Source: Aquibium microcysteis (GTDB lineage Bacteria > Pseudomonadota > Alphaproteobacteria > Rhizobiales > Rhizobiaceae). Taken from it: 64,000 bases of DNA. The notes below the pieces were generated by a model. That model made no database searches. It was not told the origin of the DNA and was given only the letters and a program-made list of their open reading frames with translations. Shown here one piece after another: positions 48,840 to 57,466 of this stretch. Every line of letters starts with the position of its first letter. The first letter of the stretch is position 1. The stretch covers positions 4,702,001 to 4,766,000 of the forward strand of contig NZ_CP061080.1 of the NCBI RefSeq assembly GCF_014495845.1, in the 5' to 3' direction. The translations under genes were made by a program, and so were the position numbers.

Positions 48840-49598
48840 CTATTGCCGCCCCCACCGCGGCGAACGCTTTTGCGGAGGCGACGTCTCGACCTCGCCGGTT
48901 TCGACGGCTGCCGGCATGACGATGCGGCGATCGAAGAGCGGAACCTCCGGCCGTTTCAGGATCACGATGAGGAGGGCGCCGCAGAGTATCCCGCCGACAT
49001 GGGTCGCCCAGGAGATGTTGCTGTCGTCGCCGACGCTGAGCATCAGCACCTGGAAGCCGACCCAGAGGATCAGCGGGACGAAGGCCGGGATGCGCAGCGG
49101 GATGCGGCCGAACGCCAGGACCCACACCTTCACGCGCGGATGCAGGATCAGGTAGGCGGCCACGATACCGGCGATGGCGCCCGAAGCGCCCACCAGGGGG
49201 ATTTCCGAACCGGGCGCAAGCATCCCGTGAAAAGCCGCTCCCGCCGCCGCACAGGCACAATAGAACAACAGGAACCGGAAATGGCCCAGCGCATCCTCGA
49301 CGTTGTCGCCGAAGACCCAAAGAAACAGCATGTTTCCGGCGAGATGGAAAAAATCGCCATGCAGGAAGGCGTAGGTCACATAGGTGAAGCCTTCGGGAAG
49401 GATCACCAGGTGCGGCGGGAGTTCCGCCACATCGTGGACCACCGCCGGAACATAGCCGAGGCCGTAGACGGTCGCCTGGGAACCCGCGTCTGCCGCCATC
49501 ATGATGAAGATGACGACGTTGGCCAGCAAGATGGCGAGCGTGATGTACTGGAGGCGGATATGCTTCAGGCTGTTGGCGTCGTGAAGCGGTATGAACAT
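48840..49598 (-). CDS. Rhomboid-family intramembrane serine protease
   Basis: The polytopic protein of 252 residues has about six or seven helices with the catalytic pair Ser139 (Val-Gly-Ala-Ser-Gly-Ala) and His200 (Ala-Thr-His-Val-Gly-Gly). His-Leu-Ala-Gly-Asn near residue 85 provides the oxyanion-site residues. It cleaves membrane-spanning substrates; none is known here. The hydrophilic C-terminal tail (Pro-Gln-Lys-Arg-Ser-Pro-Arg-Trp-Gly-Arg) faces the cytoplasm. It lies upstream of etfB and after the adenosyltransferase on the same strand. Confidence 0.92.
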   Translation of the reverse strand: MFIPLHDANSLKHIRLQYITLAILLANVVIFIMMAADAGSQATVYGLGYVPAVVHDVAELPPHLVILPEGFTYVTYAFLHGDFFHLAGNMLFLWVFGDNVEDALGHFRFLLFYCACAAAGAAFHGMLAPGSEIPLVGASGAIAGIVAAYLILHPRVKVWVLAFGRIPLRIPAFVPLILWVGFQVLMLSVGDDSNISWATHVGGILCGALLIVILKRPEVPLFDRRIVMPAAVETGEVETSPPQKRSPRWGRQ

Positions 49599-49616
49599 CG
49601 CCTCACTCCCCGCGAA

Positions 49617-50198
49617 TCAGCGATTGGCTCCGGGCACCCATAACACGTCGTTGGAGCCCAATCCATTGACCGCTCTCGCGGCGACGAACAGGAAGTCCGA
49701 CACGCGGTTGATGTACCGCATCGCTTCGGGCCCGATATCCTGGCCCCCGACGTCGCGGGCGGCAACCATCGCGCGTTCCGCGCGGCGCGCCACAGTCCTC
49801 GCGAGGTGGAGCGCCGCGGCAGCCGGCGAACCGCCCGGAAGCACGAACGACCGCAGCGGTTGAAGCCCGGCGTTGAGCCCGTCGATCTCTGCCTCCACGC
49901 GCGCCACCTGGCTGGCGACGATCCGCAGCGGCTCGTACCCCTCGATCCTCGTGTCGGGCGGAGTCGCGAGATCGGCACCAAGGTCGAAGAGATCGTTCTG
50001 GATGCGCTCCAGCATCCGGTCGATCTCCGGGTGATCGGTTGTCGTGTGAAGGCGCGCCAGCCCGATGCAGGCGTTTGCCTCGTCGACCGTCCCGAACGCC
50101 TCGATGCGCAGGTCCGACTTGGCCCGGCGCTCACCGTTCACGAGGCCGGTCGTGCCGTCATCCCCCGTGCGGGTGTATATCTTGTTCAGCTTTACCAT
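49617..50198 (-). CDS. Cob(I)alamin adenosyltransferase, PduO type
   Basis: The enzyme attaches the adenosyl group of ATP to cobalt(I) corrinoids, forming adenosylcobalamin. The ATP-binding N terminus Ile-Tyr-Thr-Arg-Thr-Gly-Asp-Asp-Gly-Thr-Thr-Gly is present, as are Arg-Arg-Ala-Glu-Arg-Ala and Arg-Tyr-Ile-Asn-Arg-Val-Ser-Asp-Phe-Leu-Phe. ATG 50198 gives 193 residues; the extra 17 residues of the longer frame lack homology. The window also encodes the CobS/CobT chelatase. It is followed upstream by a twin-helix protein on the same strand. Confidence 0.95.
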   Translation of the reverse strand: MVKLNKIYTRTGDDGTTGLVNGERRAKSDLRIEAFGTVDEANACIGLARLHTTTDHPEIDRMLERIQNDLFDLGADLATPPDTRIEGYEPLRIVASQVARVEAEIDGLNAGLQPLRSFVLPGGSPAAAALHLARTVARRAERAMVAARDVGGQDIGPEAMRYINRVSDFLFVAARAVNGLGSNDVLWVPGANR

Positions 50199-50218
50199 GA
50201 CGCGCCCCTTCGGCCGGA

Positions 50219-50422
50219 TCAGCCCGGCGTTCCGCTGCGGCTGTACCACAGCGCCAGCATGATGAAGACGAGTGCCACGAACTGCAGCATCACGCGCGCC
50301 TGCATCAGCTTGTTGGAGGTGTTGCCGGATCCGCCCCGCAACATGTTGATGAGGCCGCGGATGAGGACGATCACCACGGCCACCATGACGACGACGGCGA
50401 TGATGTTGAAAACGGTGGACAT
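50219..50422 (-). CDS. Small two-helix membrane protein, HIG1-like
   Basis: The 67-residue protein has two transmembrane helices (Ile-Ile-Ala-Val-Val-Val-Met-Val-Ala-Val-Val-Ile-Val-Leu at the start and Phe-Val-Ala-Leu-Val-Phe-Ile-Met-Leu-Ala-Leu at the end) joined by a polar loop with Ser-Asn-Lys-Leu-Met-Gln-Ala-Arg-Val. This fits the HIG1/RCF1-type "twin transmembrane" family found near PduO-type genes in Hyphomicrobiales. Members associate with cytochrome oxidase in mitochondria; the bacterial role is not certain. ATG 50422 is the only start that fits. Confidence 0.85.
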   Translation of the reverse strand: MSTVFNIIAVVVMVAVVIVLIRGLINMLRGGSGNTSNKLMQARVMLQFVALVFIMLALWYSRSGTPG

Positions 50423-50631
50423 GGCGAGGACCCGGAGCTTTGAGACGGTGAGCAGTCCGGCAGATCTAGGGCGTCCGGCATCCGATGTCAGCACTCCCTG
50501 ACGAATCCCTGCCATCGGCTGACGGTCGGAAATCGCAGCGACGACCGATGGTTCGTTCGGGACGGTGGGTTGCCAATGCCAGGACGCCACTTCACATAGT
50601 CCGTCGGGCGGTACGATCACGAGGAGGATTC

Positions 50632-51483
50632 ATGCGAGGGACGACCGCGGCGCGGCGCATCATGGCCGATGCTCTCGGTCACTTCGACACGGATGACGGA
50701 TGGTCGATGGCCAGCCACCTCGCCCTGTCGGCGCTGCTGGCCGTCTTCCCTTTTCTGATCTTCGCCACGACGCTCGCGAGTTTCCTGGGAGCGAATGCCT
50801 TCGCCGACACCGCCGTTCATCTCGTGTTCGACACCTGGCCGCAGGACATCGCGGAACCGATCGCGCGCGAGGTGACGAACGTCCTGACCGTCCAGCGGAC
50901 CGACGTTCTGACTTTCGGCATCGTCGCGGCAGGAATATTCGCGTCCAACGGGATCGAGGCGCTGCGTGTCTCGCTCAACCGGGCCTACCGGGTGACGGAA
51001 TCGCGCTCCTTTCTCTTCCGGCGGCTGCAGAGCCTCGCCTTCGTGCTGATTGCGACCCTCGGCTTCCTGGCGATCAGCGTCCTGCTCGTGCTGGCGCCGC
51101 TCGTGGGGCGTATCGCAGAGCGCCACTTCGAATGGATCACGCCCTACATGGGCACGATCACCCTCTGGCGTTATGCAATCGCGTCGACCGTCATCCTGGT
51201 CGGCCTTGTCTGCGTGCATTTCTGGCTGCCCGCGGGAAGAAGGTCGCTCCTCGACATCTTTCCGGGCATCGCGCTGACGGTCGTCGGCTGGATCGCCGGC
51301 TCGGCGCTGTTTGCGGCCTACCTGGAGCAGTTCTCGACCTACGTCACGACCTATGCCGGCCTTGCCTCGATCATGATCGCCGTCGTCTTCCTGTACATCG
51401 TCTCGGTGATTTTCATCCTCGGTGGCGAGTTCAACGCAGCGATCCGTCGCTATCGCGAGGCCCGGGCCCATATCGGCCGCTGA
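50632..51483 (+). CDS. YihY/BrkB-family inner-membrane protein
   Basis: The 283-residue protein has six hydrophobic helices and the family motifs Ser-Ala-Leu-Leu-Ala-Val-Phe-Pro-Phe-Leu and Trp-Lys-Tyr-like loops, including Ser-Asn-Gly-Ile-Glu-Ala-Leu-Arg-Val-Ser-Leu-Asn-Arg-Ala-Tyr. A GAGGAGGA site precedes ATG 50632. It has been called ribonuclease BN in older annotation, which is wrong for this family. It may act in envelope or lipid transport. The 3' end overlaps the convergent transporter gene by 34 bases. Confidence 0.9.
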   Translation: MRGTTAARRIMADALGHFDTDDGWSMASHLALSALLAVFPFLIFATTLASFLGANAFADTAVHLVFDTWPQDIAEPIAREVTNVLTVQRTDVLTFGIVAAGIFASNGIEALRVSLNRAYRVTESRSFLFRRLQSLAFVLIATLGFLAISVLLVLAPLVGRIAERHFEWITPYMGTITLWRYAIASTVILVGLVCVHFWLPAGRRSLLDIFPGIALTVVGWIAGSALFAAYLEQFSTYVTTYAGLASIMIAVVFLYIVSVIFILGGEFNAAIRRYREARAHIGR

Positions 51484-52337
51484 GCCGTCGCCATCCCGAC
51501 ACCGATCGTCGCGATCGCCATACCGAGGATCTGAACCGGCGAAAGCTCCTCCCCGAACAGGAGCCAGGCCATCACCGCCGTGCAGGCGGGCACGAGATAG
51601 AACAGGGAAGCCACCTTTGCCATCTCGCCATGGCGGATGAGGTACATCAGCAGCAGGATGGCTCCGATCGAAAGGACGAGGACGGACCACGCCATCGCCA
51701 GAAACAGTTCCGCGGTGGGCACGAAGCTGCGCGTTTCCGTCGCAGCCGAACCCAGCGCCATCAGGAAGGTTGCGCCGAGGTACTGGAAGAGCGTGACCGT
51801 CACCAGATCGACGCCGGTGATGAAACGCTTCTGCCATATCGTGCCGGCGCTCATTCCGACGACCGAAATGACGGAGGCGGTCAGCGTGGCCGCGCTGACG
51901 CCGCTTGCGATGGTGCCGAGCTTCGGTCCGAGCACGATGGCGACGCCCGCGAAGCCGACGGCCAGCCCCGTCCAGTGCCGGGGCATGATCTTCTCGCCCA
52001 GAACCAGTCCGGCCATGACGGCCGTGATCAGAGGCTGCAGCCCGATGATCAGCGCCGACAATCCGGCCGGCATGCCGTGCCGGATCGCCCAGAAGACACC
52101 GCCGAGGTAGATCCCGTGCATGAGCATTCCCGCGAAGGCCGCATGCGCCGCTTCGCGCCACCCGGCCCTGGCCGTCTTCAGCACCAGCATCAGGACGCCC
52201 AGCAACGCGAAGGCGATCGCGAAACGGACGGCGAGGAAGCTGAACGGTTCCGACCATGGCATGGCATAGCGGGCGCCGATGAAGCCCGTGGCCCAAAGAA
52301 CGACGAAGACGGCGGGAGCGAATCGGGTGATGGGCAT
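51450..52337 (-). CDS. DMT-family (EamA/RhaT-like) transporter
   Basis: Ten transmembrane helices are arranged in two EamA repeats over 295 residues (Val-Val-Leu-Trp-Ala-Thr-Gly-Phe-Ile-Gly-Ala-Arg near the start and Pro-Val-Gln-Ile-Leu-Gly-Met near the end). The substrate is unknown. The start is ATG 52337. It converges on the YihY gene with a 34-base overlap of coding ends. It is the second DMT carrier in the window and shares little sequence with the first. Confidence 0.9.
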   Translation of the reverse strand: MPITRFAPAVFVVLWATGFIGARYAMPWSEPFSFLAVRFAIAFALLGVLMLVLKTARAGWREAAHAAFAGMLMHGIYLGGVFWAIRHGMPAGLSALIIGLQPLITAVMAGLVLGEKIMPRHWTGLAVGFAGVAIVLGPKLGTIASGVSAATLTASVISVVGMSAGTIWQKRFITGVDLVTVTLFQYLGATFLMALGSAATETRSFVPTAELFLAMAWSVLVLSIGAILLLMYLIRHGEMAKVASLFYLVPACTAVMAWLLFGEELSPVQILGMAIATIGVGMATAQRPIWARASR

Positions 52338-52443
52338 GGCTGTCCGTGGTTCCGTCCGGCAAAGGCCGGACTAAGCAAAGGGAAAGGATTGCGGAATAGT
52401 GTCCACGGCGGACTATTGTGAGTGCCAGGGGCATCTGGCCGGA

Positions 52444-52749
52444 ATGGCGAGGCGCGATATCGTGATCTGGAACCTGAGCGTCTGGTGGCTGTTCATGGCC
52501 GTCTCGGTGGTGACGATCCTGTCCTTCATTCTGTCCATGGGACTGAACGCGATCATCGGGCGCGAAGGGGTCGGCCCGACGTCCATGACGATGATCATCA
52601 CCGCCGGCTTCTTCGGATCGATCTACTTGCTCAACATCTACGGGGTCAGGCTATCGAACCTGCAGGAAGCTTCCTTTGCCGGTCTGGTGGGAGCTTTCAT
52701 CGTCCTGATGACGGTGCTCGTCCTCAAGTCTGCACTCAACAGACCCTGA
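52444..52749 (+). CDS. Small membrane protein (101 aa), hypothetical
   Basis: ATG 52444 (preceded by GCCGGA) gives a protein with three hydrophobic segments: Trp-Trp-Leu-Phe-Met-Ala-Val-Ser-Val-Val-Thr-Ile-Leu, Met-Ile-Ile-Thr-Ala-Gly-Phe-Phe-Gly-Ser, and Phe-Ile-Val-Leu-Met-Thr-Val-Leu-Val-Leu. A GTG at 52399 would add 15 residues with two cysteines. No known family is recognised. It is divergent from the DMT transporter and ends 11 bases before the gluQRS stop. Confidence 0.65.
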   Translation: MARRDIVIWNLSVWWLFMAVSVVTILSFILSMGLNAIIGREGVGPTSMTMIITAGFFGSIYLLNIYGVRLSNLQEASFAGLVGAFIVLMTVLVLKSALNRP

Positions 52750-52760
52750 AGCCGTTCGGG

Positions 52761-53630
52761 TCAGGGTCCGGTCATCCGGACGATGTCCGCAGGCGTGTAC
52801 CCCTTTTCCCGCAGGGCGCGCAAACCGGTGTCCCCACGGCTCTTCGAGAGCTTTCGACCGTCTTCGCCGAGAATCAGGTCATGGTGATGGTATGAGGGTA
52901 CCGGCAGGCCGAGCAGTTCCTGCAGCAGGCGGTGGACGGCAGTGGCCGCGAAGAGGTCGCGGCCACGCACCACGTTGGTCACTCCCTGGAGCGCGTCGTC
53001 CACGACGACGCAGAGATGGTAGCTGGCCGGAACGTCCTTTCGCGCGAGGACCACGTCGCCCCAGGCGGCCGGATCTGCTGCGATCGGTCCCGTCTCGCCG
53101 CCGGGTCCCGTGCCGGTCTCGGTCCAGAACGGGCGCCGGGCGAGGCGCGCCAGCGCGGCCTCTACGTCGAGCCTCCATGAATGGCTTTCTCCACGAGACA
53201 GGCGCGCCTCCCGCTCGCCCATCGACATCAGACGATCGCGGGGCGGATAGAGCGGCACGCCGTCCGGATCACGCGGCCAGCCGGCGGGAGCGTCGTCGGT
53301 CAGCCATGCACGCACCTCGCCTCTGCTCATGAAGGCGGGATAGACGAGGCCGGCATCGATCAGGCGCCTCAGGGCTTCCGCGTAGTCGTCGAAATGCTCC
53401 GACTGCCGCCGCACGGGGCGCTCCCACTCGAGACCGAGCCATGCCAGGTCGGCGAGAATGCTGCGTTCGAAGTCCGGCGTACAGCGTTCGCCATCGATAT
53501 CCTCGATGCGCAGCAGGAGCCGCCCGCCCACCTCTCCCGCCATCCTTGCATTCAGCAGGGCGGAGTAGGCGTGGCCGAGATGCAACTCGCCATTGGGACT
53601 CGGCGCGAAGCGGAAGGTGGGTGCGGTCAT
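52761..53630 (-). CDS. gluQ: Glutamyl-Q tRNA(Asp) synthetase (GluQRS)
   Basis: GluQRS transfers glutamate to queuosine at position 34 of tRNA-Asp. It is a truncated GluRS with the HIGH-like His-Leu-Gly-His-Ala at about 17-21 and KMSKS-like Lys-Leu-Ser-Lys-Ser. It lacks the anticodon-binding domain, as expected for 289 residues. The Zn-binding Cys-x-Cys expected near residue 105 is replaced (Tyr-Pro-Ala-Phe-Met-Ser-Arg-Gly), so this copy may not bind zinc. Queuosine use is also supported by the preQ1-controlled transporter. ATG 53630 is the natural start; the longer frame reads into the alkA-like gene. Confidence 0.92.
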   Translation of the reverse strand: MTAPTFRFAPSPNGELHLGHAYSALLNARMAGEVGGRLLLRIEDIDGERCTPDFERSILADLAWLGLEWERPVRRQSEHFDDYAEALRRLIDAGLVYPAFMSRGEVRAWLTDDAPAGWPRDPDGVPLYPPRDRLMSMGEREARLSRGESHSWRLDVEAALARLARRPFWTETGTGPGGETGPIAADPAAWGDVVLARKDVPASYHLCVVVDDALQGVTNVVRGRDLFAATAVHRLLQELLGLPVPSYHHHDLILGEDGRKLSKSRGDTGLRALREKGYTPADIVRMTGP

Positions 53631-53697
53631 CGGCGCTCGGCAGATTGGATCGGTCGGGATCCGATTGCTACTGTCGAGGCGTCGAAAGGGGAAGGGC

Positions 53698-54360
53698 ATG
53701 CGCCGGATCGAGACCGACGCCGACGTCGAAGCGGAACTGAAAGCGCTCTGCGCTGCCGATTCACGGCTGGTGGCGGTTCGCGAACGCGCGGGTCGCGTGC
53801 CATTGCGCCGCACGAAGCCGGGCTTCGCCAGTCTCGTGTCGATCGTCGTTTCGCAGCAGGTTTCCGTGGCGAGCGCCGCTGCCATTCTCGCGCGCCTGGA
53901 ACGGCTGTGCACTCCCATCTCCCCGCCGGTGATCGCCGCCGCGGATGACGATCTGTTCCGGCAGGCCGGACTTTCGCGCCCCAAGCAGAAGACGCTTCGT
54001 GCCGTCGCCGCGGCCGTCCTGACGGGAAATCTCGACCTCGAGGCGCTGTGCCTCATGGACGCCGGGGAGGCGGTGAGGCGCATGACCGCCGTCCATGGTG
54101 TCGGCCCATGGACCGCCGAGATCTATCTCCTGTTTGCGGCCGGCCATCCGGATATGTTTCCGGCCCGGGACGTCGCGCTGCAGAGCGCGGTCGGTCATGC
54201 GCTCGGCCTCGATCGGCGGCCTGATGCCGCATCCCTTTCCAGGCTGGCCGAATCATGGGCACCGCACCGCGGCACTGCGGCCCGCCTCTTCTGGGCATAC
54301 TACCGCTCGATGAAGGCCAGGGATGGTGCCCCGATGGTCCCGGACGGTCCAACCCCTTGA
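53698..54360 (+). CDS. DNA-3-methyladenine glycosylase II-like protein (AlkA type)
   Basis: This base-excision enzyme belongs to the HhH-GPD superfamily. The helix-hairpin-helix is Val-His-Gly-Val-Gly-Pro-Trp-Thr-Ala-Glu-Ile-Tyr near residue 138, followed by the catalytic Asp in Phe-Pro-Ala-Arg-Asp-Val-Ala-Leu-Gln. The protein has 220 residues and no N-terminal Ada/AlkA beta domain. It removes alkylated purines. ATG 53698 is preferred because the upstream extension is antisense to gluQRS. Confidence 0.92.
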   Translation: MRRIETDADVEAELKALCAADSRLVAVRERAGRVPLRRTKPGFASLVSIVVSQQVSVASAAAILARLERLCTPISPPVIAAADDDLFRQAGLSRPKQKTLRAVAAAVLTGNLDLEALCLMDAGEAVRRMTAVHGVGPWTAEIYLLFAAGHPDMFPARDVALQSAVGHALGLDRRPDAASLSRLAESWAPHRGTAARLFWAYYRSMKARDGAPMVPDGPTP

Positions 54361-54484
54361 AAGGCCGTATCCGGCGCCACCGCCCAAACCGGCAGCTGAA
54401 GCCATTTGGCCGCTTCACATTCCTGACATCTGTGGCTTACAGTATCCGCGCCGTTCCGTTCTCGGACATAAGGAGTGGATCGAA

Positions 54485-55042
54485 GTGACGGTTTCCGTCT
54501 CGCCGGGCAGCCTCCCCGCGCTCGTCTTGAACGCGGACTATCGGCCGCTCAGTTACTATCCGCTGTCACTCTGGTCGTGGCAGGACGCCATCAAGGCAGT
54601 GTTCCTCGACAGAGTGAACATCGTGGCGGAATACGATCACGCCGTGTCGTCTCCTTCCTTCTCGATGCGGATCCCGAGCGTGGTGTGCCTGAAGGCCTAT
54701 GTGAAGCCGTCGCGCAATCCCGCCTTCACGCGCTTCAACGTCTTCCTGCGCGACCGCTTTCAGTGCCAGTACTGCGGGACGCACGAGGATCTCACCTTCG
54801 ACCACGTCATCCCCCGCCGCTGTGGCGGCGCGACGACCTGGGAAAACGTCGTCGCCGCCTGCTCTCCCTGCAACCTGAAGAAGGGCGGTATGCTGCCGGC
54901 GCAGGCGCGCATGTGGCCGATGCAGAAGCCGTTCCATCCGACCGTCCACGATCTTCACAACAACGGCAGACTGTTCCCGCCGAACCATCTGCATGAAAGC
55001 TGGATGGACTACCTCTACTGGGACGTGGAACTGGAACCCTGA
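54485..55042 (+). CDS. HNH endonuclease family protein
   Basis: The central domain has the zinc and HNH residues: Cys-Gln-Tyr-Cys-Gly, Leu-Thr-Phe-Asp-His-Val-Ile-Pro-Arg, then Asn in Trp-Glu-Asn-Val-Val and Cys-Ser-Pro-Cys-Asn-Leu-Lys-Lys. The typical N terminus Pro-Ala-Leu-Val-Leu-Asn-Ala-Asp-Tyr-Arg-Pro-Leu is present. GTG 54485, with AAGGAG about nine bases upstream, gives 185 residues. Homologues of this chromosomal type are widespread in alphaproteobacteria; a role in DNA repair is possible but not shown. It follows the glycosylase gene by 124 bases. Confidence 0.92.
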   Translation: MTVSVSPGSLPALVLNADYRPLSYYPLSLWSWQDAIKAVFLDRVNIVAEYDHAVSSPSFSMRIPSVVCLKAYVKPSRNPAFTRFNVFLRDRFQCQYCGTHEDLTFDHVIPRRCGGATTWENVVAACSPCNLKKGGMLPAQARMWPMQKPFHPTVHDLHNNGRLFPPNHLHESWMDYLYWDVELEP

Positions 55043-55054
55043 TCCCCCGGCCGT

Positions 55055-55561
55055 TCAGGCCTTCCCGAAGGCTGCGCGGTATCCGATGGCGGCGAGGATC
55101 AGGCTGGCGATGGCATTCCAGCCGGCGAGCGACAGCCCGAGAATCCGCAGCGCCGCTTCATCGCAGGACGGCGGTATCACCGTGTTCAAGGAGTCGAGGA
55201 GGTTGCCGCCGGCAGGCGCCCCGGCCACGACGCCGCAGTCCGTCGGTCCCGGCCACCACGCCCATTCCACGCCGGAATGGTAGATGCCCATGGCCAGCCC
55301 CCAGGTCATCAGCAGCGCGCCGAGCAGGATCAGTCCGCGTGTGACGACGCCCGGCAGGCGAAGTGCGGCCGCGAGCGCGGCGGCAATCATGACAGGTGCC
55401 CCGATGTAGTAGGGCATCCGCTGCTCCAGGCAGAGCTTGCAGGGGATGTATCCGCCGACGTGCTCGAACAGCAGCGCGGAGCCGACGACTCCTGCCATCG
55501 CGATGGCGAGGAAGGATGCGGCGAGCACCTGTCGGCGACCTGCAGGGGCGTTGAGGCGCAT
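55055..55561 (-). CDS. dsbB: Disulfide bond formation protein B-like (DsbB)
   Basis: DsbB reoxidises DsbA and passes electrons to quinones. The 168-residue protein has four helices, the redox pair Cys-Lys-Leu-Cys at 41-44 after the first helix, and second-loop cysteines in Thr-Asp-Cys-Gly and Pro-Ser-Cys-Asp-Glu. Its ending Ala-Ala-Phe-Gly-Lys is short. It is co-directional with yqaA. Confidence 0.93.
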   Translation of the reverse strand: MRLNAPAGRRQVLAASFLAIAMAGVVGSALLFEHVGGYIPCKLCLEQRMPYYIGAPVMIAAALAAALRLPGVVTRGLILLGALLMTWGLAMGIYHSGVEWAWWPGPTDCGVVAGAPAGGNLLDSLNTVIPPSCDEAALRILGLSLAGWNAIASLILAAIGYRAAFGKA

Positions 55562-55573
55562 GGTCAGAACCTG

Positions 55574-56155
55574 TCAGAACACGTAGCGGAGGGCGACGAA
55601 TCCGCCGACCAGCAGCACCATGAAGAGGGTGAAAAGAAGACCGAGGTTCTTTTCGATGAAAAGACGGATCGGCGCACCGAAGCGGTTCAGCAGCCACGCC
55701 ACGAGGAAGAATCGAAACCCGCGCCCGATCACCGAAACGAGGACGAACGTGAAGAGGTCGAGGCCGGCGAATCCGGAGAAGAGCGTCAGCACCTTGTAGG
55801 GGAAGGGTGTTATGGCGGCAAACAGCACGCCCCACCCACCCCAGGCGTCGTACCAGTCCTTGATCTGCGCAAACGACTGTTCGGCATTGTAGAGCTTGAG
55901 GATCGGCTGCCCTATCGCGTCGAAAAGGAAGGCGCCGATCGCGTAGCCGAGCAGGGCGCCCAGGACCGAGGCGATGGTGCAGACGAGGCCATAGCGGAAC
56001 CACTTCGATCGATCCGACAGCACCATCGGAATCAGCAGCACGTCCGGCGGTATGGGGAAGACGGAGCTTTCGACGAAGGATACTCCCGCCAGCGCACGTT
56101 CGGCATGGCGCGTTGCAGCAAGCGACATCGTCCAGTCGTAGAGCCTGCGAAGCAT
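55574..56155 (-). CDS. YqaA-family (DedA/SNARE-associated-like) membrane protein
   Basis: The 193-residue protein has four to five helices and the family motif Phe-Val-Glu-Ser-Ser-Val-Phe-Pro-Ile-Pro-Pro-Asp near residue 28. Further landmarks are Gly-Tyr-Ala-Ile-Gly and Phe-Pro-Tyr-Lys-Val-Leu. Relatives act in membrane homeostasis and phospholipid flipping. It is followed by dsbB on the same strand after 12 bases, a common alphaproteobacterial pair. Confidence 0.92.
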   Translation of the reverse strand: MLRRLYDWTMSLAATRHAERALAGVSFVESSVFPIPPDVLLIPMVLSDRSKWFRYGLVCTIASVLGALLGYAIGAFLFDAIGQPILKLYNAEQSFAQIKDWYDAWGGWGVLFAAITPFPYKVLTLFSGFAGLDLFTFVLVSVIGRGFRFFLVAWLLNRFGAPIRLFIEKNLGLLFTLFMVLLVGGFVALRYVF

Positions 56156-56387
56156 GGAGGGTTTCCGGTTGACGCGGGATGTCTAGTGCCTTTCGCCGAC
56201 GGTTGGAAGCGGGGAAGCGAGTACCACTGCTCGATTCGCGCTGGCTGCAGGCCGGCCTCCGTGCTGAAGGCAACCCGGGCGGTGCAATCGGGCCCATCCG
56301 GCGGGCCGTCGCGCCAGAAAGCGTTTGACGGGCCGCCGCGCGCCCGTATAGTCCGCAGCCGTCCGGCCTGTGCCGGCCCCTCCGCGG

Positions 56388-56472
56388 GCCCCTGTGGTGG
56401 AATTGGTAGACGCGCTCGACTCAAAATCGAGTTCCGAAAGGAGTGCTGGTTCGAACCCGGCCAGGGGCACCA
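56388..56472 (+). tRNA. tRNA-Leu, anticodon CAA
   Basis: The 85-base gene folds as a class II tRNA with an encoded CCA. The acceptor stem pairs GCCCCTG with CAGGGGC. The anticodon arm CTCGA/TCGAG has loop CTCAAAA with anticodon CAA, and a variable arm follows. It decodes UUG. It lies in a 332-base gap between yqaA (start 56155) and DUF6065 (end 56488). Confidence 0.97.
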
Positions 56473-56487
56473 GACGGTCCTCCCCGA

Positions 56488-57228
56488 TCAGGGGCTGGAC
56501 TTGGTGAAGCGTCGGGCATTCGATCGGGTTCGATGAGAATCCGGGCCGGGGTTGCCGTGGAAGTCCGTGCCGCGCTGATAGTGCTTCTGCCATCCGGCCT
56601 TGCGCGCCTCGCTGCCCTCCACTTTCAGGTCATGGTTGAACTGCTTTCTGGCTGCGCTCCATTCTCGATGGCTTTGCTCGAGATCAGGCGCTTCGGAAAG
56701 GGGCGCCATACGCGGGACGATCTGCTCCAGCACGCCGCGGGCGACCGGGAAGATGTGACAGAAGGGTTCGCCGGCGCGGAACCGGATGGCAGTCCGGGCG
56801 CGGGTGAACTTCCAGTTCATCGTGAAGTTGAACGGCCCCCAGTCGCTTTCCACCAGCCCTGTCAACGGGGCGATCGCGTCCTTCGGACAGTTGATCGGTC
56901 CTTGCACGAACAGGTCCGTTTCAGGATCGGTCCGGAACACGAGAGGCATCTTGAACGTCAGGATGCCCTCGCCGAAATGGCTGTGGGCAGGTGGCGAAGT
57001 GCCAGGATCTTCCATGATGACCAGCCCGTCCCGATGCGGGCCGCCGTTCCAGATGGCAGAGAAGCCGACCGGGCACAGGATTTCCCATCCATAGCCGTTT
57101 GCGACGACCAGCGGGAGACAGCGATAGGGGTTGCGGCCCTGTGCGGTGTCCATCCATGCGCGTCTCGATGGGGCGGGTCTGATCTCGAAGCCGCCGCCAT
57201 CACCCTCCACGTAACAGGTCAGTTCCAT
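56488..57228 (-). CDS. DUF6065-family protein
   Basis: The 246-residue protein matches the DUF6065 pattern as I remember it: Met-Glu-Leu-Thr-Cys-Tyr-Val-Glu at the start, then Tyr-Arg-Cys-Leu-Pro-Leu-Val-Val-Ala-Asn, Trp-Glu-Ile-Leu-Cys-Pro-Val-Gly-Phe, Trp-Gly-Pro-Phe-Asn-Phe-Thr-Met-Asn-Trp-Lys-Phe-Thr and Glu-Pro-Phe-Cys-His-Ile-Phe-Pro. It has no signal peptide and its function is unknown. ATG 57228 is the homologous start; the extra upstream frame is not conserved. It lies beside tRNA-Leu, a place where accessory genes often settle. Confidence 0.85.
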   Translation of the reverse strand: MELTCYVEGDGGGFEIRPAPSRRAWMDTAQGRNPYRCLPLVVANGYGWEILCPVGFSAIWNGGPHRDGLVIMEDPGTSPPAHSHFGEGILTFKMPLVFRTDPETDLFVQGPINCPKDAIAPLTGLVESDWGPFNFTMNWKFTRARTAIRFRAGEPFCHIFPVARGVLEQIVPRMAPLSEAPDLEQSHREWSAARKQFNHDLKVEGSEARKAGWQKHYQRGTDFHGNPGPDSHRTRSNARRFTKSSP

Positions 57229-57466
57229 CGTGCGCATCTGCCGGTCGGACGCCGGAAAAGTCCGGCGCGTCGGCGCACGATAGCGGTGTCGACGAGGTTC
57301 GCAAGCTGCCGGAGTTGAACGGAAGGGACGGGCCGGGGCTGAACCAGACCAGACACCTCGCTTCCCCGGGGCTTGCCACGCGCTGCGGCATTGCGTAACA
57401 GCTTTCACGGCGCTCGCGGGAGGCGGGCATCGTTCTCACTCGCGGAGGAGGGGAGATCTTGCCTCC

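Noticed and set aside
47061..49643. 860-residue open frame on the plus strand over etfA, etfB and rhomboid
   Set aside because: It is antisense to three well-supported genes, has a basic, His/Arg/Asp-rich low-complexity composition typical of GC-rich shadow frames, and shows no family motif.
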